Shown here one piece after another: positions 23,803 to 36,477 of a DNA stretch of 64,000 nt. Numbering within the stretch: the first letter of the stretch is position 1; each line of letters begins with the position of its first letter. The translations under genes were made by a program, and so were the position numbers. Source of the stretch: Fistularia commersonii (lineage: Eukaryota; Chordata; Actinopteri; Syngnathiformes; Fistulariidae); contig JBBMNZ010000003.1 in the NCBI GenBank assembly GCA_037954325.1, positions 7,359,965 through 7,423,964 on the forward strand, given 5' to 3'. The notes beneath the pieces are model-generated. The model saw only the letters and a program-made list of their open reading frames with translations, was not told the DNA's origin and did no database searches.

Positions 23803-26800
23803 GTAAACTGCTCTGATTTGCTCTCAACTTTTATTGCTTGTTGGGGGGATTCTTTCTTTTTTTTCCCCCTCCTTCTTCTTCTCCTAGAGAGATTAGAGGG
23901 TTTCGAGGAGAGATTAGAGAGAAAATCAAATGCCGGGGTTATTTACTTTGACTCGGGGCCCCGGCTTGTCTTCGGAGGGCCCAGACACGCCTAGTTAATG
24001 TGATTATCCTGCATGAATGGATGTTGCCACAATGCTTCTCAGACCTCACACTTCACACTGTTACTGAACCTTGGGGGGGACGAGGAGGAGGAGAGGGTGA
24101 CTAAATCCGGGGCGGTTGGGCATCCACCTCCTATTGATCGATGAAAGAAAAAAAAAAAGTGGAGAATTATTCAAAACCACTTGATCGCCCCGGCAATTAG
24201 GGTAAAGTTAGGAGTGCGGTCGACTGACACCTCGTCTAAAATGTGTGCGTGTGTCACTGATGTAACTGAAATCGGTGACACAGAAAACTACATTTCTACA
24301 GTGAGGAGGAGGAGGAGAAGAAGAAAAAAAGGGTGGGGTAGGGACTGACTGAGCGGCACCATCATGTCAGCGGCCTCGAGGGGATACAATGGGAATAAAT
24401 GACTCTAAATAGATTATCACAACCCTCCAGTCTTCTAAGTGGATGCTGTCAATGGAGGGGGGGGTTGGAGTGTGCACTCGTTTTAAAGGGTGTGAAAGGG
24501 TGATGGAGGTAGTTTTGTGATAACCCACGGTTGCTCATAGTTGCAGAGATTTTATTTAAAAAAAAGGGGTGTGGGGGTGTGCATGGAAGCGGGTGGGTCT
24601 GGATAGTAAAAAAAAAAAGGGGGGGGTAAAGGGAGGGATGGAGGGATGGAGGGAAGGATGGGAGGGTGGGCAGAGGAAGTGGCACTCCTCTCCTGAATCG
24701 CGCTTTTGTATCCCTGCAGCTATCGCGGTGTTTCGATGCGCGATCAGCGACCCCCCCTCTTTCCCCCCCCACACTGATCAGGTTGGTGGGGATTGTAACC
24801 CCACGGACGCCGAATGCCACTCGATTGTTCTGCACGGATGTCACAGGAAGAGATGGGGTGGGAGTGGGGTGTGTGTGTGGGGGGGATGAGTCACATAAGC
24901 CGCGGAGGTGAAGGAAAAGAAGGGGGGGTGGAGGTGGTTGGGTGTGTGTGTGTGTGTGTGGTGGTGGTGGGGGGGGTACCGGGTTCTGCCACCTGGAAGC
25001 CACGCGAGAAGAGCGGGGCTGCAGAGAGAGGCGGGAGAAGGGAAGGGTGGGGATCGCCGGTGGTGCACATGGACGTGGTGATGCACCATTACGGACGTGA
25101 GGGGATGGAAAGAGAGCGATTGGGGGCGGTGTGTGTGTGTGTGTGTGAGGGGTGGGTGGGGGGTGAAGGTTGGAGAAAAGGGTCGTAACTTATGGCCGGA
25201 GGCATGATGGGGAAGCACAAATGGCCGGGGTGGTGGAAGAAAACCATGAGGGGGGAGGGGGGGGGGGTGATGGTCGGAGGAGGTGCGTCGGCGCGAAGGC
25301 GAAAAGAATCAAATTGGGTGGAGGGGGAATGGGAGTGGGAGTGGGAGTGGGAGTGGGGGTAGGGGGGGATGCACGAAGGAGGAGATGCCGGCGTGCTGCA
25401 CACTGCGGCCATGTGGGTGAGGCACCGGGGCTTCGCGCTCGGGAGCCGCCGCTCCCCTGCAGCCTTTCTGGGGCGGATCAAGTGGATGGATGGATGGATG
25501 GATGAGGTGTGGTGGGGAGCACGATTTTCTGATTTAAAAAAAAAAAATCCCTCTGCCGGGTTCCTTCTCCGTGGAGCGGTCACCGCTTTTTTTTCCGGAC
25601 ATCCCCTTTGTCCGAGGGCTTTTGTGGAAGAAATTAGAAAAAAAAAGCAAGAAGATGCTCTTCCGTTCATATTTGCATTAGAATTCACAGCATTCAAACT
25701 AAAGGTGCCCATTTTTCTTCATAAAGAACTTCCAAATCAAATCCCACCCATATCTGCTCTCCTCCAGCTCCGCCCCGACAACTCCCCCCTCCCAGCTCCC
25801 CCACTCCACAGCCCCACGGATCATCCCCACGCTGGGACCGTGTCTGCCAGTCACGTCTTAACTCTCCCACTACTTTTACAAATAAATTCCACGCCCCCCC
25901 AACCCCTTCCCTCAATGCCCCCCCCATACTCCATGCTCTGCCTCCTATGAGATCAGTGGCGATTGCGGAGCCTTTGTTTCAGTGTCATTGAATTAAAGGG
26001 CTGCTCCACGGCGCACAGACGCTTATTACTGGCTTATAACTGTCTTATTACAGGCTTATTACCGGCCTATACTGGACGGTCTTTCCAAGCCGCCCAAAAA
26101 AGAAAGACAAAACGTGCATCATTTAATCGTTGTCGTAAAGAGGGAGATGGCGAGTGTGTGTGTCGAGGGGTGCTGTGGTAGTGTGGTAGTCACCACCTGA
26201 GCCTCCCTCTCCTCATCCGCAGGAGATAGCCGGCTAAAAGGGTGTGGTGCCCTGCTGTGTGTGTGTATATATGTGTGTGTGTGTGTGTGAGCGAGGGAGA
26301 GAGAGGGAAGGAGTGGGTAGCAGGTTGCTCCGTGAAACAGAGTGGAAGACGAGTTGGGGAGTGTAACACTCCTGAATTTGAATTTAAATCAGCATTGTGA
26401 TATGTTGCTGCTGCCACGGCGTGGTCGGATCATATGTAATTGGAAATTGAATTGACCTCTAAAACGATCGGATCAAGAAGCTGCACCTGTTGGATTTCAT
26501 CCGCGTGTCCCTGCAAAATGGAGATATCACCTTTAATATTTAACACACACACACACGCAGTCCTGGATCTGGTTTTCCATCCCAGGGGCTGCGAGCTGGA
26601 TGGGTTTGGAATTTGAAAAATAAATTATATATCTCCTTATGCGTTAAACCAACTGGCATTAATCCCACCACTTCTGAGGAGCCCCCCCCCCCCCCCCTCC
26701 ACCCCTCTACCCGCCCCCCATCCTGAAACAAGTCCATAATGACACTGGCAACGAGGCAGTAAGAAGGTGGCAGATTGCTTCTCTGTGTCACCAATGGGGG

Positions 26801-27870
26801 GGGATGGTGTGTGTGGAATCGTGTGTGTGTGTGAGAGAGGGAGAGGGAGTGTATGGTTATGGATCTATCGGTACAGCCATTGACTCTGGGGTGTGGTTCT
26901 CTCAAGGCCGCCAGTGCCCACCCAAGGACTGAGTCAGACAGGGAGTGGGCTCAGGCAGCGGCTGTAATACACACATCCAGCTGTCAGATAATGAGGCCCA
27001 GATATATTTTCGCTTTGGTTTATGAACTCAACAGACAGGTTTGACCGAGAGGTTCGTTCACAGGCGCTCCCGTGTTTTAATAAACGGATCAATGACGCTG
27101 TCGTCCATCTAGGATTTATCGCCAGCACGGTGAATGATGTTGTGATGAAAGCTGATGTCAGATGTGTGTTATTTCGCCCCTCCCTCCATTGCATTTGGCG
27201 GGGATTAAGGCAAAATTGCTTCACATTCACAAAATCCATTCACACGGCAATTTTATGGGGTTTATTGGTTGACGTCGTTTATTTATTGGCAAATGTGAAA
27301 GAGGAGTCTTTCAAAGAGAAAACGCTGCAAGAATGCAATTTCATGAACTGGCAAATGCAAATACAGTCCCTCCATTCATTTGAATGGAGGGAGTGTTTAA
27401 TAGATGGATGTGATGCCTGCAAAGTGAGCGTGGATGTGCTTTGCTGCTGCACCTTTGGGGAGCGTCGCTGTATTTATGAATGAAAATGTGTGCTGTGCAG
27501 CTACCGGGTGGAATAATGCCTGCAAAGAGGTTTTGCGTGACCAGGGATTCATTAAACATGTTCCTTGAAGGATTTGTGGCAAATTTGTCACCAAATCTAT
27601 CAATGTATCAAAGCTGCCCAGCCAGTCATTTTGAGCCAATGCAATTTACTTCATGCAACAATATGTTTTATCGTGATATAAAATGAATCCTCGGGTGAAA
27701 AGGTAATAGAAAATGAAGCATTTTTCAAAGGCGTGGACACAAAGAATGTCAATAATGCAAATGATGATGCTACAATTGCGGTCAAACTGTGATGGGGATT
27801 TCTGCTCCTTCTTTTACCCGCTGATATGAGATCACTTGGCACTCTGTTAGTATTTTATTACATTTGCACT

Positions 27871-27916
<46 letters not shown>

Positions 27917-30900
27917 TCTCTAAAGTAAATGACATCCCTTTCACTCTAATCATGATGTCATACCCCCGTATTCCCAGACTCTGCCATCCATTGCTGTCTG
28001 ACTCATTGTGTGCAGCCAGTAAGTAATTCTATTTAGAGTCAAGTGCACGGGCCAATTTTTGGATGATTGTAAGCACCGATGAGATCAGACAATAAAAATC
28101 CTGGTAAGTCACAGGAGACGCTGCATGTATTTAAGAGCGTAGTGGCCTGACGGTGGGGGGGAGGGGATTTGTTAGACGGCTAAGGTTAAATTCCATGTGT
28201 CATTTTAAAAAAATTTCTTACAAGCAAACATCTTTAGCTGAAACTGAGCGGACAGATCCCAATATTAGGATGTGCGGTGTGAAGTCACATATCTCTGCAG
28301 GCAGTCAACGCATCCATGCATTTTATTTCTTTTTTTTTTTTTTTTCAAAACCACCTGGCACCAAATTGCTTGAGAGAAGGGTATATATTACATAAAAGCT
28401 GGAAAGCCCGGGGCAGGATTTACACCCTGAAGCCCCACAACCCCGATCACACCCCGACCCCCCCCCCAGTCCATGGGGGATAGCATGCGAATCAATGCGG
28501 AGTAGGTGAGTACAAGCAACGCAGCTGCACCTTGGCTTCATTGCCACAATATTGGACTGACACACTGACCCTGAGAATGACATGTTGGTTTAGAGCCTCC
28601 CGCTCCTCAGTCACGTCGTGCAGATGCGGCACCTCAACACCTCATAGCGGCAGGTGATTGGGTTGAAACCGATCCGGACCGATTCGATTCCAATTCAGCC
28701 GCATCTAGATTTGCAAGTCGGTGTGCTCTGTGACATAGAATTGATACGCGGACAAATTCATCACCCATGTGACCCCCGCTCTGGCCCATGGCTCCCAACC
28801 ACACCCTTCTGCTACGCCATATACAACCCCTCCTTAACCATGCTGATTGCTTCGCTTGATTTACGAGTTCCTATTGGCTACCGCCCCCTCCTCCCACCCC
28901 TCAAGGGGTCAGGTGCACTGCCAATCAGGGCGACACATAGTCTTTCATAGCACCAACCAGTAGACAGGGCTGTGATGAGTTAGCACTCTGGTTGTCAAGG
29001 TAACCTTTGATGGTTGGGAGGGGTATCGCGGTGAATGCTGAAGAGCTTCTTGCAGCCGGCGTGTTCCCTAGCAGCCGGGGATGGAGCCGTGGAAGGCTAC
29101 TGTACTCTCCACGATCCTTCATAAAGATCTGTGATTACCTCTTTTTTTTTGGGGTGGAGTGTTTCGGGGGGGGGGGTTGCCATGACAATTCATCAGGTAC
29201 AGGGGGCTTTATGTTGAGGTTTTATCATTTTCATTTTTGACAAAAGGCAAACAATAACCGTAGAGTAATATAATGTGCAGCTAATGCATTCAGTTTACGA
29301 TGATGAGCCAGTAGACACAGGGGTATCTGATTTTTCAGTTTTTTTTTTTTTTTATTAAACGGCCCACATTGGCACTAAATCCTCGCCTCTCTCGCACTGA
29401 TAAAATTCCATACATTAATTTTACTGTCAAACCGGTCGCTCCCCCGCCACGCCTTGATACCTGAGGGGGTTGCAACCGGCGTTCAGATTCTGCGGCTTTC
29501 TTATTTCTTTATCATCGGAGCTAACCGCTGCTGCCGCTGCACTGCCTGCATGCCCTTTGACAAATTTTCTGTTTTTTCTCCACGTTGCTTATATCACATT
29601 TATTTCAGGTGCACGTTTAATGTGTGGCGATGTTTTTTACCTTGATTACTTTGCCTATTCATTTTGAATGTACTGAATCATTTTGTTTGCACTTTTCAGT
29701 GTTCTCCATTCATTCTTTTATTTGATTTGATTTCTTTTCATTAGATTTATATGACTCATAGCACAGCCCACTATTTGATGGACAGCTTTGGATCCAGTTG
29801 CCGAAGGTAATACAACGGACCCCTTTTCAATGATGATTTGTGTTCTCTCCTTTTCCTAATCCTTTTCCTCATACCTACCTGCACCTCTTTCAACCCGAGA
29901 CCTTAACCCAGTTTACCCAAGCAGACGTTTCTGCAGCAATAAACACGTTTTAGCCGACTGTCTCCCTTTCCTAGCACAGACCACTTGTCTCTTTTCTCAT
30001 ATCTGACCTTTCAGCTCATCACACACCGTACTTCTATCTTCTTTACGATCGTAGGCTCTAAGAAAGAATCACAGCATGAGATCTTGGGTGAAACCACAGT
30101 AGAGGAACATTTTTGATACAGTTAAGCACTACAATAGAACAGTTCCATTGTGGCTACCAGTTCTTCATATCAAGGGGTGTGAAGCAGATGCTAACACACT
30201 TGTGTCTTCTGGCTACTAGGTGGAGAAGAATGAGGAGGCGGACCAGAAGATTGAGCAGGATGGCACCACCAACAAACCCGAGGACAAGGCCCACAAGGCT
30301 GCCACCAAAATACAGGCCAGCTTCCGTGGACACATAACTCGGAAAAAGATGAAAGATGGAGAGGAGGAGAAGGACGGGGACAGTCCGGCGGCGGCAGAAG
30401 AGGGGCAAGAAGAGGGCGAGGAGGTAAAGAAAGCTGAGGGAGAGGAGGCGCCCGTGAAAGAGGAGGAAGCCGCAGCAGAGGAGGGCCAAAAGGAGGACGA
30501 AACGAGCCAAACCAAAAGCCCAGCGGCGGAAAAGCCGGCTAACTCTCCAGTGGCCGCCGCCGCCGGTTCCCCCGTGGGCGCGGCCAAATCCCCCGTAGCA
30601 GCACCCGCTGCGGCCTCTCCCACAGCGGCCACAGCGCCCTCTGAGCCCCCGAAAGAGGAGCCAAAGGTGGAGGAGAAAGCTGAAGAGAAGCCCAAAGAGG
30701 CGGAGGCCCCGGCTGTGGCAGACAAGAGTCCCACCGTGGCCACGGCCGAGGAGAAAAAGGAGGAAGACAAGAGTGAAGGGAAAAAGGAGGAGGCCAGACA
30801 AGCCGATGTGCCTGCTGCTGTTAGCCCGACAGTTGAGAAGGAGGAGCCAAACCAAACAAAAGATAAACAAGGTATGCACAACGTTCGCGAGAAGCTTGCA

Positions 30901-32854
30901 ATTGATAATCGTGAATTGCAATCTGCGAGCGAGTTCTGGAGACTCCAAGAATGAAAACCCCGCGTAAATATTTGTGAGAGCACTGAGTTCAAAAGCAATA
31001 AAAACAGAATTCGAGACGCTTTCATTAAATAAGAATCAATCGCTTCCAAAATAAATGAAGTCGAATAGGTCAGCCGTCCCATTGTGTGCTTGGCAAGCAC
31101 AGCAGGAAGTAAGTGATTGTCATATCATAGGAATATAAAGATCTTTGGCAGGAGTCCACCATTCTGAACTTAGAGACGTAGCTCAGGACCAAATAAGGCT
31201 GTTCGTATCCCGGCGTCTGCATCCACCCATCCATCGTTTGACGCTTATCCTGCACTCATGGTTGCGGGGGGATGCTGGAGCCTATCCTTGCTGTCGTCGG
31301 GCGAGATACACCCTGAATTGGTCGCCACCCCATCGCACGGCGCCATATACGGACAGACAACCATTCACTCACTCATTCGAAGCAATTTTACCAATTAACC
31401 TGCTACAGGCTTTTGGACCGTGGGAGGAAACTGGAAAACCCTGGGGAAACCCATGCAGGCAACATGCAAATCTCCACACAGAAAGGACCCCTTGTCAGAA
31501 TCAAACCGGGGTCTTTCGTTCTATGAGGCCGAAACGCTAACCACTGCGCCACCCTGATGAGGACCGTGTTCACCATAATTAAAATTAATTAGGCCCAAAC
31601 ACAAATGATGGTGAAGAAGCCAACATGAAATCTGTCAAGTGATTAAATTAAATCAAATTATGGTAAATTAAATTAGATTAAATTAAATCAATTCCGAAGG
31701 TGACACAACTAATTCTTTCAATTTCCAGGATTATAAAATTCGCATGAACTGATATATCTGGTCCAAGGACGCTAAGACTGGGTCAGACAGGTAGTTAATG
31801 GAGCATGCTCTGTGTGGAGTTAGTGGGAAGGTGTGAGGTGGGAGCACACACACACACACACACACACGCACGCACACACACACACACACACGTTGACTGC
31901 AGAACCACACTGAAAGTAGGTCACCTAGGCAGCACTGTCTCTGTGTTGTCATAGTTACCACCTCGATGGGATAGTTGGCCTGCATTGAAGAGAGCAGGGA
32001 TAACAGGTGTTCTGGTTTAAATGAATGATTAATGATCCCTGCTGGTCACGATGCGCACAGCGGCCGTCCGCCACAAACAAGCGGCGCCGGGTGAACAACC
32101 GCTGGTCACAATCTACCCGAAGCAAGCGACCGAGAGAATAAAAACACATCAACAATTGCGGTTACAAGGCAACAGGTTGTCTGATGGGATTTAATAAATT
32201 ATGGTTTATCCTCTGTATGATCCACAATCTCTATCAATATAGGTCCAATAGAATAATACTAATAATTAGAAATATCATAAAATAAAGATAAATATTGATT
32301 TATAAATATAAAGACTGATAGCCTTTTCACACCTAAATTAAACTTCCATAGGTTAATTATAAAATATATTTAAAAAGAGGTGGTTAGTAAAATATATAAA
32401 AAAAAGGAAAACAACAAAAACATTGTTCGGTGTAGGACTTAGAGTGTAACCCGAGAGCATCTTCTCGCAGTCAGATTAAGAGTTAAAAGAATTTCACGGT
32501 TTGCATCAAATGGCATCCTGTAATCTTTCCACGGGCTATAACTGACATGAGAACGGCGCTGTCGCACTAATCCAACCTACTTTCCCCAGAAAATATTATC
32601 CGAGTCTGAGGAACAAAGAATAACTCATGTGCGGCGAGACTCACAGCACATTTTCTCTTTAACTTTTTCTACGGCAGGTGGAAGCAAAGGGCTAAAGACC
32701 TGTGTTGATGACGTTTAGTTTCAGGACATAAATGAAAGTCATGAATTGAAGCTGATACAATAAAAGTGCAAAGCAGGGACTAATATCATCTGCATACAGG
32801 TGAAAATTTATATTATGTATTAAAGTTTAGTGGGCCAAGGAAAGAGTCTTAAAG

Positions 32855-32921
<67 letters not shown>

Positions 32922-34547
32922 CATCTATCTATCCATCTATCCATCTATCCATCTATCCATCTATCCATCCATCCATCCATCCATCCATCCATCCATCCAT
33001 CCATCCTTTTTAAAAGGAAGCCCTTGGATCAATTCAGGTAATGAGCTGCATTCAAAACAAAATTACAGATTACAAATGACACTTTGGGGGCTACAGAAAT
33101 TCAGATTTTTAGTATTCAGATTTTCTTAAAAAACATTCAAAAATGTAAATTAATGGAGACAATCTGTTTTTTTTAATTTATTTTTTTTAAATTTTACTCT
33201 CGATCGCTGGTTCAACAAGGCGAAAGCTGCATCTCAGTGGTTGCCGACAACAAAGTGACTGCCGGTGTATGAATACAAAGAAATTAGAAATTGTTTTTTC
33301 TTTTGTGAATGGAGGTGCATCTGCATCACACAATGAGCGTAGAAGACATTCTCGAGGTTTTCACCTACTTTTACTACCTGTAAGCCCTGCGATGACTCAC
33401 GCCGTCTTGTGTCAGATACAAGTCACACATCATTCCAAGCACATGCAGATATCCTTGCACCAATCCCCCCCACCCTTCTATCAGATTCCCGCTTTCTTAA
33501 AACCTTTAGGGAGATACACACAACTGCACTCCATCACCCCCAGTCTCCAGTGCAATGATGTCATTCGGCGATGACTCCTCCCACTTTTAAAAGAGCATGA
33601 GCTCACCCTGGTGGATGACATCACCAGGCGTGCCTGAGGAGTACATATTTAAATCGGGAATTATGACACAAAGCCTCTGAAATACTAATGCAATAGCTTG
33701 CAGCAATTTTTTTTTTTCACATGCACCGTGCCGATTCATTTAATATTTATTTTATCAGAGGCCAATATCTGTTGGTAAAATGAGTACAAAGGAGAGAGGA
33801 TTTAGAAGAAATGTAGGACATAAGTACTAACTAGGATTGCATTGTTTCCACGTTGCACAACTGATAATTGTCCGGGGGTGTTAATTTCTTTGGAGACCAC
33901 TGCTGGATGTTTTGTGTTTTTTTTTTTTTAATATATTTTTTTTTCACATAATTTTTCAGCACGCTAGCCATCACGCAGCATTAGATGTGACAGGTTGAAG
34001 TGGTGCTGTTTGGTGTTGTGATGTCAGTTCAAATGTTTCACGGGCCCATTAGGAGCGCGGTCTTCGTTTATTATTCACACAGTCAATACGATGTTTCCGA
34101 CATCATTTGCTTTCGCCTGCTGAGGTTTAGTAAAGAGGATGTGCTGGGAGCAAAATGGAGCTCCATCGTGCCTTCAGTGTACTTTGTGTTGTTCCAGAAT
34201 ATGTTATGTGATCTCTCAGTAATGCTCTGTAGTTGTTTTGTTTTTTTTGACATTGAAAATTGCAACAAAAGACATTGCATATCTGTCAAATTATCTGACC
34301 CTCAGTAAATACAGGCTTGGAATGTGAATTCCTCACCAACTTGCAAATTTTCCCCCCCTTCTCGCTGCCTTTTATAGACTGCAAACCTTGTTCCGTCCTT
34401 GTTTTGCCCTCATACTGATGCTTCTTATTATCTCATGTCAACCCTTCCTTTTCCTCCTACCAACCAGATGCTGCAGAGGAGTCTAAAGAAGAGGAGGACG
34501 CCCCGGCCGATGCAGCGGTGGAGGCCACCGAGTCCAAGGACGACTAG
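23773..34547 (+). CDS. gap43: Neuromodulin / growth-associated protein 43 (GAP43), three coding exons
   Basis: Joining 23773-23802, 30220-30871 and 34468-34547 gives 762 nt (253 aa plus TAG) with consistent phase. The N-terminus MLCCIRRTKP, followed by VEKNEEADQKIEQDG, is diagnostic of GAP43; Cys3 and Cys4 are the palmitoylation sites. The IQ motif (residues about 34-53) contains KAATKIQASFRGHITRKK. It binds calmodulin and acidic phospholipids, and its Ser44 corresponds to the PKC site Ser41 of mammals. The rest is an acidic, Ala/Pro/Glu/Lys-rich disordered rod. A conserved QADVPAAV block lies near the end of exon 2, and the C-terminus is acidic. GAP43 is a growth-cone inner-membrane protein of neurons acting in axon outgrowth and regeneration. 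The three-exon structure matches mammals. At 253 aa it is slightly longer than the roughly 238 aa of human. Introns are 6.4 and 3.6 kb, compact compared with mammals. Confidence 0.96.
24600..25380 (+). repeat. G-rich simple-repeat region with G-quadruplex-type tracts
   Basis: Multiple runs of three or more G separated by short loops occur on the plus strand: about 24,618-24,670 (GGGAGGGATGGAGGGATGG), about 24,945-24,978 (TG repeat then G-run), and about 25,330-25,368 (GGGAGT hexamer units ending in long G-runs). Confidence 0.75.
25483..25504 (+). repeat. (GGAT)n short tandem repeat
   Basis: Five uninterrupted GGAT-type units within gap43 intron 1. Confidence 0.85.
27873..27913. repeat. (CA)n microsatellite in gap43 intron 1
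   Basis: Pure CA run of about 41 bases. Confidence 0.97.
30220..30871 (+). CDS. gap43: gap43 exon 2 (IQ domain and acidic rod)
   Basis: The acceptor CTACTAG ends at 30219 and the donor GTATGC starts at 30872. The 652-nt exon begins in phase 0 with VEKNEEADQK and leaves one base, which joins AT of exon 3 to form Asp. It contains the IQ motif and Glu/Ala/Lys-rich repeats. Local GC content is clearly higher than in the flanking introns. Confidence 0.95.
31185..31556 (-). mobile_element. SINE/LINE-tail repeat, reverse orientation, in gap43 intron 2
   Basis: Plus-strand blocks in the order CATCCATCGTTTGACGCTTATCC, GGATGCTGGAGCCTATCC, TACACCCTGAATTGGTCGCC, ACCAATTAACCTGCTACAGG, GGGAGGAAACTGGAAAACCC, and GCTAACCACTGCGCCACC form the complement of the common teleost repeat. 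The element is complete enough to show an undisturbed CCAATTAACCT block. It has no coding capacity. Confidence 0.8.
31641..31692. repeat. Degenerate (AAATT)n tandem repeat
   Basis: Repeated TTAAATTAAATCAAATTA units with a roughly 5-base period. Confidence 0.75.
31845..31891. repeat. (CA)n microsatellite in gap43 intron 2
   Basis: CA run interrupted by CACGCACG at about 31,866-31,872. Confidence 0.95.
32855..33006. repeat. Compound (CTAT)n-(CCAT)n tetranucleotide repeat
   Basis: A pure CTAT array to about 32,919 passes through alternating CTAT/CCAT units into a pure CCAT array at about 32,965-33,006. The open frame across it encodes only Ser-Ile-Tyr-Leu repeats. Confidence 0.97.
34468..34547 (+). 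CDS. gap43: gap43 exon 3 (C-terminus)
   Basis: The acceptor CAACCAG ends at 34467. The exon encodes DAAEESKEEEDAPADA followed by AVEATESKDD and TAG at 34545-34547. The acidic end resembles other vertebrate GAP43 tails in composition. Confidence 0.9.
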
Positions 34548-35815
34548 GGCAAAGTCTAACCTTAAGAAAGCAGAATTAAGAGTATGAAGAATAACACAAA
34601 AATCTAGAAAGGTTGCTCTTTGCCTTCCCAATGTGAGGGCAGTCCGTTTTTATTTGTTTGTCATTTTTTGTGTGGCAATGATTTTCTCATGTTGGGGGAG
34701 TTTCCAGTGTGGAGTTTTTTGGCTCAAGCTAATATGACGACAAAGTGGCGTGGATGATGGGGTTGTCGTCGCAGATGAAGATTCTGAAAAATGATTGTCA
34801 CCTTGAAGATGTGGATTTGATTTGGACCATCTTTACCTTTTAATGTAAGTGAATCATTAAAAGCAGGAAAGCTCCCAACTGGATACTTACACATTTAAAA
34901 TGCATTGTAATTGCATTTACTCTTCATTTGCATTGCAATGCACTTCCTTCAAAACACATTTTGCAAAACTTAAGTCTGTATTTCTGCCAACGCACGCACA
35001 TAACCCCCCTCCTACCCAGAAAATACAAAAAGAAAAAAAAAAAACACAAAAAGCAAAAAACGAAACAAACAAAAACAAACAGGATAAACACTGGTTTTTA
35101 AAAATGCAACTCAAGTTTTCAGCACGCGAAAGGTGTAATGAGAACATAGTAAATAGGTAATAATGTCATGTAACATGAATAGAATGTATAATTAAATGTG
35201 TAACACTTCCAGTTGGACTGTTTTATCCTACGACCAGATAATTACTCTCTCTCTCTATTCTGCTTGAGTCTTTCAAGCTTGGTTTACACCCCTTTAACAA
35301 ACTGTCTGTTAACTCACATTTACAGTAAAGGACCTGTTGCCATTTTAATTACATGATAATATAATGAACTGTAGAAATCTGCTATAGTATTTATGTAACT
35401 GGCTATAACATAACGATTTATGTTCTTCCAAACAAACATGAGAACAGTAGCATGAACCATCGAACCAGATGCATGATGGGAACTCTCCCCCCGAAAGGAA
35501 CTTTTTCGCAGTCACAAAATCTTACCAGGTGTGGCGGCTTCTTTTTGATGTCTTTGGTGTTGTTATGACAGTTTATATGAATTGGAATAATACTCTTGCA
35601 CAGATGTTATGGAAAAATAAATAAAAACATAAAAAGAAAAGTCCAACAAACGAGCAAATACAAAAAACAAAAAAACAAAAAAACTTTTCCTATGTTCCAG
35701 TGAGTGCAATGTCCAGTTTCAACCTATCGAGGAGTTCAAACTTGTGAGAAAAAAATGAAAAATACAAATGGTTTCAATGTCTGTTTTCAAAATAAAGCAA
35801 ATGTGCCAATTACCA
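34548..35815 (+). other. gap43: gap43 3'UTR
   Basis: Long AU-rich tail. T-rich stretches just after the stop (about 34,646-34,672) resemble Hu-protein-type binding regions, and GAP43 mRNA is known to be stabilised by HuD. Overlapping AATAAA signals lie at 35,616-35,621 and 35,620-35,625. A further AATAAA at 35,791-35,796 is followed by a TTGTTGAGTTTG stretch. Confidence 0.55.
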
Positions 35816-36446
35816 CCATATATTGTTGAGTTTGATTCAAGCACCATTACACCACAGGGGTGATTCTAAATAGGATATATGTTGACCCCCCCCCGCCTGA
35901 CATGTTATTTTTTTCACTATTATGTTTTGGACATTGGGTGACAAATGCTAAATGAATTATATTCATATTACTAACTATTCATATAACTACAATATAGTTA
36001 TATGTTATAACTATATTATAACCACAGGACCGGATATTAATTATGAGACGTGACTGAGCGGCCCGGCAATCATATTTAAGTCTCGATTGCCACCTTGTGG
36101 TCTTTGTAATCATAACACTCTTGTGACTGAATATTTCAAGCATTACTAGATACATATTTTTTACATTTATTGTGAGAAAAAGAGGAGGAAAGCAAAACAT
36201 GAATTAAAAACGTGTTATTTGTGGACCACTTTCTTAAATAAGTTGTTTACCGGGGGACTAAATGGCGAGATTTGATTGAGAACACAACGAATGAAAATGA
36301 AGTAACAGGCGCCATCTAGTGGTTTTTAGAAATATGATAGTTTTGTTCAGAGGAAGTGACTAATTGAATTTCTATCAAAATGTAAAATTGTCTTTATCTC
36401 AAGTGTTGATTGCTGATAACTTTAATGTATGAAAAGACACACACAG

Positions 36447-36477
<31 letters not shown>

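Larger units (their letters stand above)
23803..30219 (+). other. gap43: gap43 intron 1
   Basis: 6.4 kb. The first part (24.0-25.4 kb) is extremely G-rich, with GGGA/GGGT tracts, GTGGGA hexamers and GGAT tetranucleotide repeats. The middle part (about 26.9-27.7 kb) is non-repetitive, AT-rich and looks like possible regulatory sequence. A CA repeat lies at 27,873-27,913 and T-runs at about 28,331 and 29,340. No embedded gene was recognised. Confidence 0.6.

Noticed and set aside
22240..25720. Overlapping open frames on both strands in the GAP43 upstream region and intron 1
   Set aside because: All are translations of GA, TG, poly-G and poly-C tracts, with overlapping frames on both strands and no recognisable domain.
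30154..31100. Long minus-strand open frames (up to 294 codons) opposite gap43 exon 2
   Set aside because: They are antisense shadows of a GC-rich, Glu/Ala/Lys-coding exon. They encode Ser/Leu low-complexity strings and have no splice or start context, while the sense frame is clearly GAP43.
32855..33006. Repeat protein frame (Ser-Ile-Tyr-Leu repeats)
   Set aside because: Direct translation of a CTAT/CCAT microsatellite inside gap43 intron 2.
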